From Sphingomonas sp. TZW2008 (lineage in GTDB: Bacteria > Pseudomonadota > Alphaproteobacteria > Sphingomonadales > Sphingomonadaceae), in contig NZ_BDJB01000003.1 of NCBI RefSeq assembly GCF_002117915.1, forward strand, positions 372,001-436,000: a stretch of DNA of 64,000 bases, given 5' to 3'. The notes below the pieces were generated by a model. The model had not been told where the DNA came from, ran no database searches, and saw only the letters and a program-made list of their open reading frames with translations. The position numbers were made by a program, and so were the translations under genes. This document shows positions 18,211-27,606 of the stretch, piece after piece (position 1 is the stretch's first letter; each line of letters begins with the position of its first letter).

Positions 18211-18996
18211 TCAGCGCCGCTCGACGATCAGCGACTGCACCGCGCGCCCGAACCAGCCGCGCGCGTCGCCGAGCCGCGTCATCGCCAGCCCCGCGCCATC
18301 CTCGCCCAGCCACGTCTCCGCGTCGGAGAAGATCCAATCGCCCTCAGGCACGCGAGCGAAGCTGACGGTCAAGTCGGCGTTGAGGAAGGTCCACGCGTCG
18401 AACGGCAACATCGGCGCGATGCCGTTGGAGAAATCCGCCACTGCCATCGCGCGCGTCGCGGGAGTCTGCGGCTCGCCCGCGATCAGCGCGCGGTGCTGGC
18501 GGAACCACATCTTACCCGGCCCCAATTGCCCGAAGCCGCCGCGGATGCGCCGCATGTCGAAGTTCGCGCCGAAGTTGATGCGGCTCGGCAGTTCGCGCTG
18601 GAATGTCGTGTCAGGCGGCACGTCGTCGGGCGATCCCGGCCCGCCGGCGATCCCCGCCCCCTCGGGCAAAGACTCGTCGCCGATCCGCACGCGCAGCACG
18701 ATCCCGCGCGTCACTTCCTTGTCGGCGTGCAGCAGCCGCACCTGGACGAGCTGGATCTTGCGCCCGTCACGGATCACCTCCGTCTCCACCGCCAGCCGAT
18801 CGACCGGCACCGGCCGCAGCAGCTCGACCGTCACGCGCGCAACGCGCATCGGCGAGGCAGTCGGCACCTGTTCCGCCGCCCAGGCGACCAGTGCGGACGG
18901 CGCCCCGCCGTGCTGCAGGCCCGGGTGCCATGGCCCCGCGGCATAGCCGCTCGCGACGAACCCGGCGCCGTCGCGCGTGAAGATGGCATCGGTCAC
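18211..18996 (-). CDS. Acyl-CoA thioesterase family protein (double hot-dog)
   Basis: A 261-residue TesB-like/4HBT_3 thioesterase hydrolysing acyl-CoA to free acid and CoA. The N-terminal hot-dog includes GPWHPGLQHGGAPSALVAWAAEQ and RVARVTVELLRPVPVDRLAVET; the C-terminal one includes the NGIAPMLPFDAWTFLNADLTV and RVPEGDWIFSDAETWLG blocks. It lies downstream of the acyl-CoA dehydrogenase in the catabolic region, but a strong terminator lies between, so it may have its own promoter (18997-19012). Likely role is release of CoA from dead-end intermediates. Confidence 0.82.
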   Translation of the reverse strand: MTDAIFTRDGAGFVASGYAAGPWHPGLQHGGAPSALVAWAAEQVPTASPMRVARVTVELLRPVPVDRLAVETEVIRDGRKIQLVQVRLLHADKEVTRGIVLRVRIGDESLPEGAGIAGGPGSPDDVPPDTTFQRELPSRINFGANFDMRRIRGGFGQLGPGKMWFRQHRALIAGEPQTPATRAMAVADFSNGIAPMLPFDAWTFLNADLTVSFARVPEGDWIFSDAETWLGEDGAGLAMTRLGDARGWFGRAVQSLIVERR

Positions 18997-19012
18997 TCGG
19001 ATCCCCTTAAAG

Positions 19013-19052
19013 TAAAGGCGCCGGGGAACCGCGATGTTCCCCGGCGCCTTTA
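19013..19052 (-). terminator. Strong terminator after the ACAD gene
   Basis: TAAAGGCGCCGGGGAAC (19013-19029) pairs perfectly with GTTCCCCGGCGCCTTTA (19036-19052), 17-bp arms and a 6-base loop. It follows the acyl-CoA dehydrogenase stop at 19085. The flanking A/T run allows function in both directions. Confidence 0.85.
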
Positions 19053-19084
19053 CTGTCGCCTGTTGTGTCGCTTGGATAGGGCGA

Positions 19085-20329
19085 TCAGTGCAGTGCCAGC
19101 TCGTTGCGGCCGACCACCATGTGGTGCACCTCGTCCGGCCCGTCGGCGAAGCGCAGGTGGCGCACGTCGGCGTAGAGTTCGGCGAGCGGGGTGAACTGGC
19201 TCATGCCGTAGGCGCCATGAATCTGGATCGCCTGGTCGAGGATCTGGCAGGTCTTCTCGGGCACCATCGCCTTCACCATACTGACCCACACGCGCGCCTC
19301 GCGGTTGCCCAGCACGTCCATCGCCTTCGCCGCCTTCAGCACCATCAGCCGCATCGCCTCGATTTCGATCCGCGCGCGGCTGACGAGCTCGAGGTTCTTG
19401 CCGAGCATGATCAGCGAGTGGCCGAACGCCTCGCGCGAATTGCCACGCTTCACCATCAGGTCGAGCGCAATCTCCGCTTTGCCGATCGTGCGCATGCAGT
19501 GGTGGATACGCCCCGGCCCGAGCCGCACCTGCGAGATTTCGAAGCCGCGGCCCTCACCCAACAGGATGTTCTCGCGCGGCACGCGCACGTTGTTGAAGCG
19601 CAGGTGCATGTGCCCGCGCGGCGCGTGGTCCTTGCCGAACACTTCCATCGCACCAAGGATCTCGACGCCCGGCGCGTCCATTGGCACCAGGATCTGCGAC
19701 TGCTGCTGCGACGACGGCGCATCGGGATTGGTGCGCACCATGGTGATCATCACCTTGCAGCGCGGATCGCCGGCGCCCGAGATGTAATGCTTCTCGCCGT
19801 TGATGACCCATTCGTCACCCTCGAGCCGCGCGGCGCAGCGCACGTTCTTGGCGTCGGACGAGGCGACGTCCGGCTCGGTCATCGCATAGGCGGAGCGGAT
19901 CTCGCCGGCGAGCAGCGGCTCGAGCCACTGCTTCTTCTGCTCGGGCGTGCCGACGCGCTCGAGCACTTCCATGTTGCCGGTATCGGGCGCCGAACAGTTG
20001 AGTGCTTCGGAGGCGAGCGGCGACTTGCCGAGCTCAGCGGCGATATAGGCATAATCAAGGTTTGACAGCCCCTCCCCCGTCTCGGCGTTGGGCAGGAAGA
20101 AGTTCCACAGCCCCGCCGCCTTCGCCTTGTCCTTCGCTCCCTGCAGCAGTTCGAGCTGTCCCGGCGCGAAGCTCCAGCGGTCGGCGCGCCCCTCGCCCAG
20201 CCGCTCGAACTCGGGATAGATCGGGTCGACGTGATCGCGCACGAACGCCTTCACCGCGTCAAACAGCGGCCGCACGCCTTCCGACATGCGCAGATCGTCG
20301 AGTTCCGGAATCGTGAAGATGTTGGACAT
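19085..20329 (-). CDS. Acyl-CoA dehydrogenase (ACAD10/11-like)
   Basis: FAD-dependent acyl-CoA dehydrogenase of 414 residues, introducing a double bond alpha-beta to the CoA thioester. Order of blocks: an N-terminal helical domain, the flavin-binding YAMTEPDVASSDAKNVRC and INGEKHYISGAGDPRC middle domain, then the C-terminal helical domain with IQIHGAYGMSQ and the ADGPDEVHHMVVGRNEL end typical of the ACAD10/11 branch. The ATG at 20329 is preceded by GGTGGGAAT; an in-frame start at 20371 is less likely. Paralogous to the ACAD at 23855, suggesting two chain-shortening steps or substrates. Confidence 0.9.
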   Translation of the reverse strand: MSNIFTIPELDDLRMSEGVRPLFDAVKAFVRDHVDPIYPEFERLGEGRADRWSFAPGQLELLQGAKDKAKAAGLWNFFLPNAETGEGLSNLDYAYIAAELGKSPLASEALNCSAPDTGNMEVLERVGTPEQKKQWLEPLLAGEIRSAYAMTEPDVASSDAKNVRCAARLEGDEWVINGEKHYISGAGDPRCKVMITMVRTNPDAPSSQQQSQILVPMDAPGVEILGAMEVFGKDHAPRGHMHLRFNNVRVPRENILLGEGRGFEISQVRLGPGRIHHCMRTIGKAEIALDLMVKRGNSREAFGHSLIMLGKNLELVSRARIEIEAMRLMVLKAAKAMDVLGNREARVWVSMVKAMVPEKTCQILDQAIQIHGAYGMSQFTPLAELYADVRHLRFADGPDEVHHMVVGRNELALH

Positions 20330-20471
20330 TATTCCCACCCAGCAGTGTAACTGCGCCCGCAATAGCGGCCCGATGCCCATCGACGCCAATGCTGATCCGC
20401 GATCGCCGTCATGAACGTGCTGCATGACTGTGTTAGTGCGAGCAGCCGATGCGACCGTCCGACGTTGGCCG

Positions 20472-21380
20472 CTAAGCCTCCGCCAGCCGCCCCTGGACAA
20501 GATCGCGCAGCCACATATTGCCCGGATCGCGCGTTGCCGCCGGATGCCACAGCAATTGCAACGGTCGCGGCGCGATCGCGAACGGCAGCGGCAGGATCTG
20601 GTTGTCGGCGACTGGCAGCAGCGTCGCCGCATGCGTTGCCAGCAGCGTCAGGAGAAGGTCGGTCTGCGCCACCACCTGCCACGCGGACCAGATGTTCTGG
20701 CAGCGGATCGCCACCCGTCGCGTCTCGCCGAGCGCCGCCAGCCCCTCGTCCTCGAGCCCCGGCCCCGACGGGCGCGGCGACGCCTGGACGTGATCGGCCG
20801 CGAGGTACGCGGCGAGATCGATCGCGCCCGCGATCCGCGGATGGCCGCGCCGTGCCGCCACCACCATCGTGTCAGTCTGCAAGGGGGCCGCGTGGAGCCC
20901 GATCGTCGCGTCACTCGCGACGTCGATCGCGAGGTCGAGCTCGCCGCGCGCCAGCGCGTCCGCCACCTCGCTACGGCGAAAGTTGACACTCGCCAGCGTC
21001 ACGCCGGGCGCCGCGCGCAGCCCCGCAGCGACGATGCCGGCGAATACCCGCGCTTCGTTCGCCTGGCGCAGTCCGATGCGGAACGACCGCGTCGACGTCC
21101 CCGGGTCGAAACGTACCGCGGCGATCATCGCCTGCTCCATGCCGCGCAGCGCGTCGCGCACAGGATCGATGATCGATCGCGCCAGCGCGGTCGGCACGAT
21201 CGCATTGCCCGCGCGCACGAACAATTCGTCGTCGAACGCGACGCGCAGTCGCGCCAATGCGTGGCTGATCGCCGATTGCGACAGGTGCAGGTGCCGCGCC
21301 GCCGCCGTAACCCCGCCGTGCGTGTAGATCGCCTCGAACGTGCCGAGCAGGTTCAGGTCGATGCGGCTGATCGGCCTTAT
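20472..21380 (-). CDS. LysR family transcriptional regulator with apparent ATA start
   Basis: LysR-type activator/repressor. The N-terminal HTH (RIDLNLLGTFEAIYTHGGVT, AAARHLHLSQSAISHALARL) is intact, followed by the substrate-binding domain. No ATG, GTG or TTG precedes the HTH: the first ordinary start (TTG at 21257) would cut it away, and a TGA closes the frame a few codons upstream. The likely start is ATA at 21380, sharing bases with the flavin reductase TAA (ATAA), with GGAGAGG just before it. That gives 302 residues, the family norm. It probably arose by G-to-A change of an ATGA overlap. It should regulate the adjoining catabolic genes. Confidence 0.8.
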   Translation of the reverse strand: MRPISRIDLNLLGTFEAIYTHGGVTAAARHLHLSQSAISHALARLRVAFDDELFVRAGNAIVPTALARSIIDPVRDALRGMEQAMIAAVRFDPGTSTRSFRIGLRQANEARVFAGIVAAGLRAAPGVTLASVNFRRSEVADALARGELDLAIDVASDATIGLHAAPLQTDTMVVAARRGHPRIAGAIDLAAYLAADHVQASPRPSGPGLEDEGLAALGETRRVAIRCQNIWSAWQVVAQTDLLLTLLATHAATLLPVADNQILPLPFAIAPRPLQLLWHPAATRDPGNMWLRDLVQGRLAEA

Positions 21381-22027
21381 CGCGCCTCTCCGTCAGCCCT
21401 GCCTGCGCGTCCCGGATCATAGGCGGGGCGCTGCATCGTGAAGGTATCGCTGTTGCGCAGATACGTCCCCGCGCCGTGCATCCGCCCGATCAGCTTCATC
21501 GCCGCAGTATCGATATGCAACCTTTCGGGATCGGTGACGAACGCGTCGCGGATATGCGTGACCAGCACTTCGCCCACCGCGATCACCTGACGTGGCCCGA
21601 TCTCGAGCAGCTCGCGCCGGACGCACTCGAAGCTCACCGGCGCGCTCGCGATCAGCGGCGGCGCGACGCGCGTCGCAGGCGCGGTCTCGATCCCGGCGTA
21701 ATCAATCTCGCTCACATCGCGCGGCGCATCGACGCACGATTGGTTCATCGCCTCGGCATCGTCCTCGCTGACAAGGTTCACGACGAACTCGCCCGTCTCG
21801 ATGATGTTGGTCGCGGTATCCTTGTTCGCGCCCTCGCCGTCCTTGAGCAGCCCGAGCACCAGCAGCGGCGGATCGTCGCCCATCGCGTTGAAGAAGCTGT
21901 ACGGCGCCGCATTCACCACGCCGTTGCGGCCGCGCGTCGTCACCCAGGCAATCGGCCGCGGTGTCACGGTGGAGACGAGCAGCCTGTAGCGCTGGCGTGG
22001 CGGCAGATCGGCCATGACGAACTTCAT
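21377..22027 (-). CDS. Flavin reductase family protein
   Basis: A 216-residue split-barrel flavin reductase using NAD(P)H to make reduced FMN/FAD. Family blocks are RYRLLVSTVTPRPIAWVTTR, NAAPYSFFNAMGDDPPLLVL, DTATNIIETGEFVVNLV and a C-terminal GRMHGAGTYLR. In this block it can supply reduced flavin to the LLM monooxygenase encoded upstream, forming a two-component system. Translationally coupled to the LysR gene through a start/stop overlap. Confidence 0.9.
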   Translation of the reverse strand: MKFVMADLPPRQRYRLLVSTVTPRPIAWVTTRGRNGVVNAAPYSFFNAMGDDPPLLVLGLLKDGEGANKDTATNIIETGEFVVNLVSEDDAEAMNQSCVDAPRDVSEIDYAGIETAPATRVAPPLIASAPVSFECVRRELLEIGPRQVIAVGEVLVTHIRDAFVTDPERLHIDTAAMKLIGRMHGAGTYLRNSDTFTMQRPAYDPGRAGRADGEAR

Positions 22028-22073
22028 GCGCGCCGCCGTCTCACCAATCAGCGGTCGAGGGAAGCCGCTTCGT

Positions 22074-23813
22074 TCACGCCGCGCCGAGCCGGGCCAGCAG
22101 ATCGGCGCGCAGCACCGGCTTCAGCGTCTTGCCGCTGGCGTTGCGCGGAAACTCGGCGGTGCGCACGTCGATCCGCACCGGTATCTTGAACGGCGCCAGG
22201 TGGCGTGCGGCGTAGGCGATCAGCGCCGCCTCGCTTGCTTCCGCGCCGGGCCGCAGCTGCACCACCGCACCCACTTCCTCGCCCAGGATGCGGTGCGGCA
22301 GGCCGACCACCGCCGCGTCCATGATCGCGGGATGGGTGACGAGGACGTCCTCGATCTCGACGCAATAGACATTCTCGCCGCCGCGGATCAGCATGTCCTT
22401 GGCGCGATCGAGCAGATAGACGAAGCCCTCGTCGTCGATGCGGCAGATGTCGCCGGTATGATACCAGCCGTCGGTGAAGCTCTCGGCGGTCGCCTCGGGC
22501 TTGTTCCAATATCCCACCACCACGTTGGGCCCGCGGATCCACAACTCGCCCGCCTCGCCCGGCGGCAGCGCGTTACCCGCGGCGTCGACCACCTTCACGT
22601 CGCACACCGGCACCGGCAGGCCGACGCTGTCAGGATGGCGCAGATAATCCTCCGCGCTGTTGCCGACCGACACCGATGACGTCTCGGTCGCGCCATAGCC
22701 CTGCCCCGGCTTGAACCACGGAAACAGTTCGGCGAAGCGCTGCGTCAGCTCGGGCGCGATCGCCGCCCCGCCATAGCCGTAGCTGTCGAGGCTGGAGAGA
22801 TCGCGCCGCGCGAAGTCGGGCGATTCGAGCACCTGCCACACCATCGCCGGTACGCCCGTCGTCGAATTGACGCGCTCGCGCTCGACCAGCTCCAGGAACC
22901 GCTCGGCATTCCACTTGTGCATCAGCACGAGCTTCGCGCCCGCGATCACGCTCGGGATCAGCATCGAATTGGTGCCTGTCACGTGGAACAGCGGCACCGG
23001 CAGCAGGTTTACGCGCTGCGCCGCGTCGGGATCTGGCGCGGGCAGTTCCTCGCCGCGCCGGATCGCGGCGCGCGCACCGTTGAACGCAATCGAAATGACG
23101 TTGCTCAGCACGTTGCGGTGCGTGCCCAGCGCGCCCTTGGGCCTGCCGGTCGTTCCGCTGGTGTAGAGGATCGTCGCCGGATCGTCGGTGTGCAGCGCTG
23201 GATCGGGCATCGGATCGTCGGGCAGGTCGGCATAGCCGTCGCGCGGGCCGATCAGCGCGTCGAGCGTCACCGCGCCGGTGCCGTGATCGTCCCCCGTCCG
23301 CACCGATATCAGTGCGTCGAGATCGAGCCCGGCGACATGCGGCGCGAGCCGTTCGAGCCGCTCGCTGTCGACGATCGCGACGCGCGCGCCCGAATCGCTG
23401 ATCCCGTACGCCAGCTCGTCGCCCAGCCCCCAGGCGTTGAGCGGCGTCACCACCGCGCCGATCGATACGCCCGCCCAGAAGGCGATCGACCATTCGGGCA
23501 GGTTGCGCATCGCGACGACCAGCCGATCGCCCTTCTTCACGCCGTAGCGCTCGGCCAGCACGCGCCCGAGCGCCCCGGCCGCGCGGAAATGCGCGGCGTA
23601 GCTCTGCCGCTCGCCCTCGTAGACGATGAACTCGCGCTCGCCCCAGCCACGGCCCAGGTCGAACACCTGCCGCAGATCGTTCAGCGCATTGACGTAGGTG
23701 CGCAGCGTCACGCCGCGGATCACCGCGTCGCGCATCTCGAACGGCGCGCCGGGCGCGGTGAGGATGCGGTAGGTCTCCTGGATCCCCACCGCCGGCCAGC
23801 TCTTGTCCGCCAT
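22074..23813 (-). CDS. AMP-forming acyl-CoA ligase
   Basis: Adenylate-forming CoA ligase of 579 residues that activates a carboxylic acid to its CoA thioester. Motifs: ATP-binding TILYTSGTTGRPKGALGT, the GYGATETSS region, WYHTGDICRIDDEGFVYLLD and IRGGENVYCVEIEDVL, ending with a catalytic Lys in FPRNASGKTLKPV. It is closest to medium/long-chain fatty-acid-CoA ligases. It sits between the ACAD and the flavin reductase in the same operon, so it probably activates the pathway's entry acid. Confidence 0.9.
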   Translation of the reverse strand: MADKSWPAVGIQETYRILTAPGAPFEMRDAVIRGVTLRTYVNALNDLRQVFDLGRGWGEREFIVYEGERQSYAAHFRAAGALGRVLAERYGVKKGDRLVVAMRNLPEWSIAFWAGVSIGAVVTPLNAWGLGDELAYGISDSGARVAIVDSERLERLAPHVAGLDLDALISVRTGDDHGTGAVTLDALIGPRDGYADLPDDPMPDPALHTDDPATILYTSGTTGRPKGALGTHRNVLSNVISIAFNGARAAIRRGEELPAPDPDAAQRVNLLPVPLFHVTGTNSMLIPSVIAGAKLVLMHKWNAERFLELVERERVNSTTGVPAMVWQVLESPDFARRDLSSLDSYGYGGAAIAPELTQRFAELFPWFKPGQGYGATETSSVSVGNSAEDYLRHPDSVGLPVPVCDVKVVDAAGNALPPGEAGELWIRGPNVVVGYWNKPEATAESFTDGWYHTGDICRIDDEGFVYLLDRAKDMLIRGGENVYCVEIEDVLVTHPAIMDAAVVGLPHRILGEEVGAVVQLRPGAEASEAALIAYAARHLAPFKIPVRIDVRTAEFPRNASGKTLKPVLRADLLARLGAA

Positions 23814-23854
23814 CCGCTCGCCTCCCCGCGCCGCTCCAGTCCGTCGCTATTCGA

Positions 23855-25090
23855 TCAGAGCAGGTCGCCGCCGCACGCGGACGCCGTCGTTCCCTCGCGC
23901 TCGAACGCCTTGATGACGTTGCGGCCTACCGTCCAGCGGTGCACCTCGTCCGGCCCATCGACCAGCCGCTGCGAGCGGATGTGCGTGTACCAGGCGGCAA
24001 GCGGGGTATCGAGGCTGAAGCCCAACGCGCCGTGCAGCTGGATCGCGGTGTCGACCACCTGATGCACCATGTTGGCGAGGAAGATCTTGGCGATCGAATT
24101 CTCCTGCCGGATATCGTCGCCGCGCTCCGCCTTGTAGGCAATGTGGAGCAGCATCAGCCGCGCCTTGTAGATCTCCGCCGCGCAATCGGCGAGCATCCAC
24201 TGCACGCCCTGCCGCTCGGACAGCTTCTTGCCGAACGTCTCGCGCTTGACGACGTGCGCGGTCGCAAGGTCGAGCGCGCGCTGCGCCACCGACACGTTGT
24301 GCATGCCATGGCGCAGCCGGCCGTAGGCGAGCCGGTGCTGCCCCATGTTGAAGCCGTTGCCCTCGCCGCCCAGCAGATCCTCGGCGGGGACGACCAGGTC
24401 CTTGATCTCGACTTCCGAATGGCCGCCACCGAGGATCTCGGTCAGCGGGCCGTGCACCGCCATCGTCTCGATGTCGCGGACGATCTTGTAGCCGGGGTTC
24501 GGCAGTTCGACGATGAAGGTCGAATAGCGCTGGTGGCGCGGCGCGTCGGGATCGGTCATCGCCATGACGAGCGCGATGTCGGCGACGCTGGCGGCGGACG
24601 AGAACCATTTCTCGCCGTTCAGCACGTAATTCTCATTGCCGTCCTTCACCGCGCGCGTCTGCATGCCGGTGGCGTCGGCACCCGCCGCCTTCTCGGTCAT
24701 CGAATAGCAGATGCGCTTCTCGCCGTTGAGCAGGGGCTTGAGGTACTTCTCCTTCTGGTGCTCGGTGCCGTGCGCCAGCAGCGTCATCATCGTCGCGTCG
24801 TCGGGCCCCTGCGTGTTCATCGACAAGGCGCCGAGGTGGCTCTCGCCCAGCTCCATCTGCACCAGCGCATTGGCGAGCGGGCCGAGCCCCATGCCGCCAT
24901 ATTCCTTGGGAATGAACGGGCACCACAGCCCCTGCGCGCGCGCCTTGCCGCGCAGCTCGTTGAGGACCGTCTTGTAATCCTCGCCGTCGGTTAGCCGCTT
25001 CTCGGCGGGCTTGCACTCGTCGTGCACCCACTGGCGCACCTTGGCGCGGATCGCCTTGGCTTCCGCGGGAATTTCAAAGTCGATCGACAT
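23855..25090 (-). CDS. Acyl-CoA dehydrogenase (ACAD10/11-like)
   Basis: Acyl-CoA dehydrogenase of 411 residues with the flavin-binding CYSMTEKAAGADATGMQTRA and NGEKWFSSAASVADIALVMA regions. The C-terminal domain has IQLHGALGFSLDTPLAAWYT and ends VDGPDEVHRWTVGRNV, as in its paralog at 19085. It is second gene of the LLM operon, 45 bases behind it. Likely dehydrogenates the CoA thioester made by the ligase. Confidence 0.9.
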   Translation of the reverse strand: MSIDFEIPAEAKAIRAKVRQWVHDECKPAEKRLTDGEDYKTVLNELRGKARAQGLWCPFIPKEYGGMGLGPLANALVQMELGESHLGALSMNTQGPDDATMMTLLAHGTEHQKEKYLKPLLNGEKRICYSMTEKAAGADATGMQTRAVKDGNENYVLNGEKWFSSAASVADIALVMAMTDPDAPRHQRYSTFIVELPNPGYKIVRDIETMAVHGPLTEILGGGHSEVEIKDLVVPAEDLLGGEGNGFNMGQHRLAYGRLRHGMHNVSVAQRALDLATAHVVKRETFGKKLSERQGVQWMLADCAAEIYKARLMLLHIAYKAERGDDIRQENSIAKIFLANMVHQVVDTAIQLHGALGFSLDTPLAAWYTHIRSQRLVDGPDEVHRWTVGRNVIKAFEREGTTASACGGDLL

Positions 25091-25135
25091 GCGGCATCCT
25101 TTTCGGGAAAGTAGTTCGGTCGCCGTGATCGACGA

Positions 25136-26377
25136 TCAGTTCTTCATCGCCTCGGCGGCCTTGTTGAGATCGGGCGCATTGGGCGATCGCATCGCGACGC
25201 CGCCCTCCTGCCCGGCCTTCAGCGCCGCCGCCGCGCCCTCGTGCGACATGATCTTGGAGAGCACCGCCTGGCCTGCACGCTCGAACGATTCCCGGTGGTC
25301 GACGACATACTGCCGCGACGTGCGATATCCCTCGAGCAGCCCGTGGATCTCCGGGATGACGTAGCGCGCGACGAGGTCCCAGCTCTTCAGCGTGTTAGCG
25401 CGGTTGGCCCAGTCGTGCGCGAAGCCGAGCACCGTGCCGAAGCCCCCGGCCGATGCGAGCAGCTTGCGGATCGCCGCCACCAGATCGTCGGGCGTGCCGA
25501 TCACCGCCGCTGCGCCGTCGGCGAACGCCGTCTCGTCCACCGCGTGATCGGGCGAGGTGAATTCCTTCGCCCCCGGCCGCATCAGCGTGCCGACGGTATA
25601 TTCGTTGTGCCACTTCATCAGCCCGGCGCCCGCCTCGGCGCGCGCCTGCTCGCGCGTCTCGGCGATGTGCCAGCTCATCAGCACGCGCCAATTGTCGCGG
25701 CTCACCGTCTTGCCCGATTTCGCTGCCGCCTGTTCGGCAAAGCCCCATTGCGTCGGCAGCGCGGCGAGCCCGGCGTCCGAATTGGAGCCGATCGACAAGG
25801 CGCCAATGCCGTATTTGCCCGCCAGCGTCATGCCCGACGGGCTGATCGACGAGGCGACGACGAACGGCATGTCCTCCTGCAACGGAAACAGCTGCAGCCG
25901 CGCGTCGCGCAGCGTGAACCACTCGCTCTCATGGGTCACCCGTTCACCCGCGAACAGCCGGCGGATCACGCCGATCGCCTCGTCCTGCCGGTCGCGCTGC
26001 GTCATCGGGTCGATGCCCAGCATGTACGCGTCGGACGGCAAGGCGCCCGGCCCGGTGCCGAAGATCACCCGCCCGCGCGTCATGTGGTCGAGCTGGACGA
26101 TGCGCTGCGCGACGTTGAACGGATGGTGGTACGGCAGCGAAACGACGCCCGTGCCCAGCCGGATGCGCTGCGTCTGCTCGCCCACCGCCGCCAGGAACAG
26201 CTCGGGCGAAGCGATCGTCTCCCAGCCGGTGGAATGGTGCTCGCCGACCCAGAATTCGTCGAAGCCCAGCTCGTCCATATGCTTGGCGAGCGCGATGTTG
26301 CCGCGGAACTGGAGCATCGGATGCTCGCCGATCGGGTGGTGCGGCGCGAGGAACGCACCGAATTTCAATCGAGCCAT
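25136..26377 (-). CDS. LLM-class flavin-dependent monooxygenase
   Basis: Bacterial luciferase-like (LLM) oxygenase of 413 residues, similar to limonene 1,2-monooxygenase-type proteins; it uses reduced flavin and oxygen. Blocks: KFGAFLAPHHPIGEHPML, FDEFWVGEHHSTGWETIASP, IRLGTGVVSLPYHHPFNVAQ, GRVIFGTGPGALPSDAYML. The start is the ATG at 26377 with GAGGTTG upstream. It probably pairs with the flavin reductase at 21377. Substrate unknown; terpenoid or alicyclic ketone oxidation is plausible but not shown. Confidence 0.88.
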   Translation of the reverse strand: MARLKFGAFLAPHHPIGEHPMLQFRGNIALAKHMDELGFDEFWVGEHHSTGWETIASPELFLAAVGEQTQRIRLGTGVVSLPYHHPFNVAQRIVQLDHMTRGRVIFGTGPGALPSDAYMLGIDPMTQRDRQDEAIGVIRRLFAGERVTHESEWFTLRDARLQLFPLQEDMPFVVASSISPSGMTLAGKYGIGALSIGSNSDAGLAALPTQWGFAEQAAAKSGKTVSRDNWRVLMSWHIAETREQARAEAGAGLMKWHNEYTVGTLMRPGAKEFTSPDHAVDETAFADGAAAVIGTPDDLVAAIRKLLASAGGFGTVLGFAHDWANRANTLKSWDLVARYVIPEIHGLLEGYRTSRQYVVDHRESFERAGQAVLSKIMSHEGAAAALKAGQEGGVAMRSPNAPDLNKAAEAMKN

Positions 26378-26532
26378 GGTCAACCTCTCAACGCGTCTGC
26401 CACGGACACGCGACGAGCACGGCGCGGGCGCTGGCCCGGCGACGAACGGATCGGCATCCTGTCCCCGAAGCGCCCCCGCGACGCCCCGTATCGGTCCTGA
26501 CCCGCTTGCCACGGGTTCTAATCACTTCGACT

Positions 26533-26563
26533 TATTTGTTCGCGCCGGCCGCCGGTTTGTCAA
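26533..26563 (-). promoter_or_regulatory. Candidate promoter for the LLM/ACAD/ligase operon
   Basis: Minus strand: TTGACA (26563-26558), about 17-19 bases, then an A-rich AACAAATAAG -10 region. It is the only strong -35 in the 224-base gap behind the serine acetyltransferase gene and leaves a leader of about 150 bases before the LLM ATG. Confidence 0.4.
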
Positions 26564-26601
26564 TGGCCTGCGCGGATACCCTAGGTTCGAATTGTCGCGC
26601 G

Positions 26602-27606
26602 TCACGCGTCGTCGCGGGCCGGCTCGCTCACGACGTGCCCGGCGGGCACGATGCACGTCTTCACCTTCTCGCGCTCGGCGAATGCCTGGTGGATCACGCT
26701 GCGCGGCGGCACGTCCTGCGTCAGCCACACGTTGCCGCCGATCACCGATCCCGCGCCGATCGTCACCCGCCCAAGGATCGTCGCCCCGGCGTAGATCACC
26801 ACGTCATCCTCGACGATCGGATGCCGCGCGATCCCCTTGGTCAGCGCGCCGTCCTCATCGGTGGGGAAGCTGCGCGCGCCCAGCGTCACCGCCTGGTAGA
26901 TGCGCACGCGCTCGCCGATGATCGCCGTCTCGCCGATCACCACCCCGCTGCCGTGGTCGATGAAGAAGCTTCCGCCGATCCGCGCGCCGGGATGGATGTC
27001 GATCGCTGTCTCCGAATGTGCGATCTCGGCGAGCATTCGCGCCACCAGCGGCGCGCCAAGCTCGTACAGCGCATGCGCCGGGCGGTGGCATACCATCGCG
27101 GTGACGAAGGGATAGCACAGCAGGATCTCGTCCACGCTGCGCGCCGCTGGATCGCCGACATAGGCCGCGGTGACGTCACTATCGATCAGCCGCCGGATGC
27201 CGGGCAGCCGCTGCGCGAAGGCGGCGACGATCGCGCGCGCCGCCGCGCCCGCGTCGTTGCCCACGCCCCGGCGCTGGTGGATCAGCTCCAGCCGTACCTG
27301 CTCGGCGAGCCCGGTGAGCGCGCGATCGAGCGTCTCGCGCACATAAGCGCTCTCATTGTCCGGCCGCACCCCGCCGGTGCCGAGCCGCAGCGGGAACAGC
27401 GCCCCCGCCAGATCGTCGCGGATCGCCGCCACCACGCGGCGCGAGGGAAACGGCGCCTCACCGTTGCCCACGTCGCGCTGGCGCGATCGCCGCCAGTCGT
27501 CACGCGCCGCCTGAAGGCCTGACGCGAGCGCGTCGAGGTTCCAGCTCGCCGCCCCGATCGCGCCCGCTTCGGCCTCGTCGCTCGTCATCGCCTGATCGTC
27601 CGTCAT
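26602..27606 (-). CDS. cysE: Serine O-acetyltransferase (EpsC-type)
   Basis: A 334-residue CysE/EpsC protein that acetylates L-serine for cysteine synthesis. The N-terminal helical part ends with AAYVGDPAARSVDEILLCYP. It is followed by the HRPAHALYELGAPLVARML segment and left-handed beta-helix hexapeptides (IDIHPGARIGGSFFIDHGSG, VVIGETAIIGERVRIYQAVT), including the catalytic His/Asp and the acetyl-CoA site around ATILGRVTIGAGSVIGG. Longer than short CysE, fitting EpsC-type enzymes. It interrupts the catabolic region and has its own role. Confidence 0.9.
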   Translation of the reverse strand: MTDDQAMTSDEAEAGAIGAASWNLDALASGLQAARDDWRRSRQRDVGNGEAPFPSRRVVAAIRDDLAGALFPLRLGTGGVRPDNESAYVRETLDRALTGLAEQVRLELIHQRRGVGNDAGAAARAIVAAFAQRLPGIRRLIDSDVTAAYVGDPAARSVDEILLCYPFVTAMVCHRPAHALYELGAPLVARMLAEIAHSETAIDIHPGARIGGSFFIDHGSGVVIGETAIIGERVRIYQAVTLGARSFPTDEDGALTKGIARHPIVEDDVVIYAGATILGRVTIGAGSVIGGNVWLTQDVPPRSVIHQAFAEREKVKTCIVPAGHVVSEPARDDA

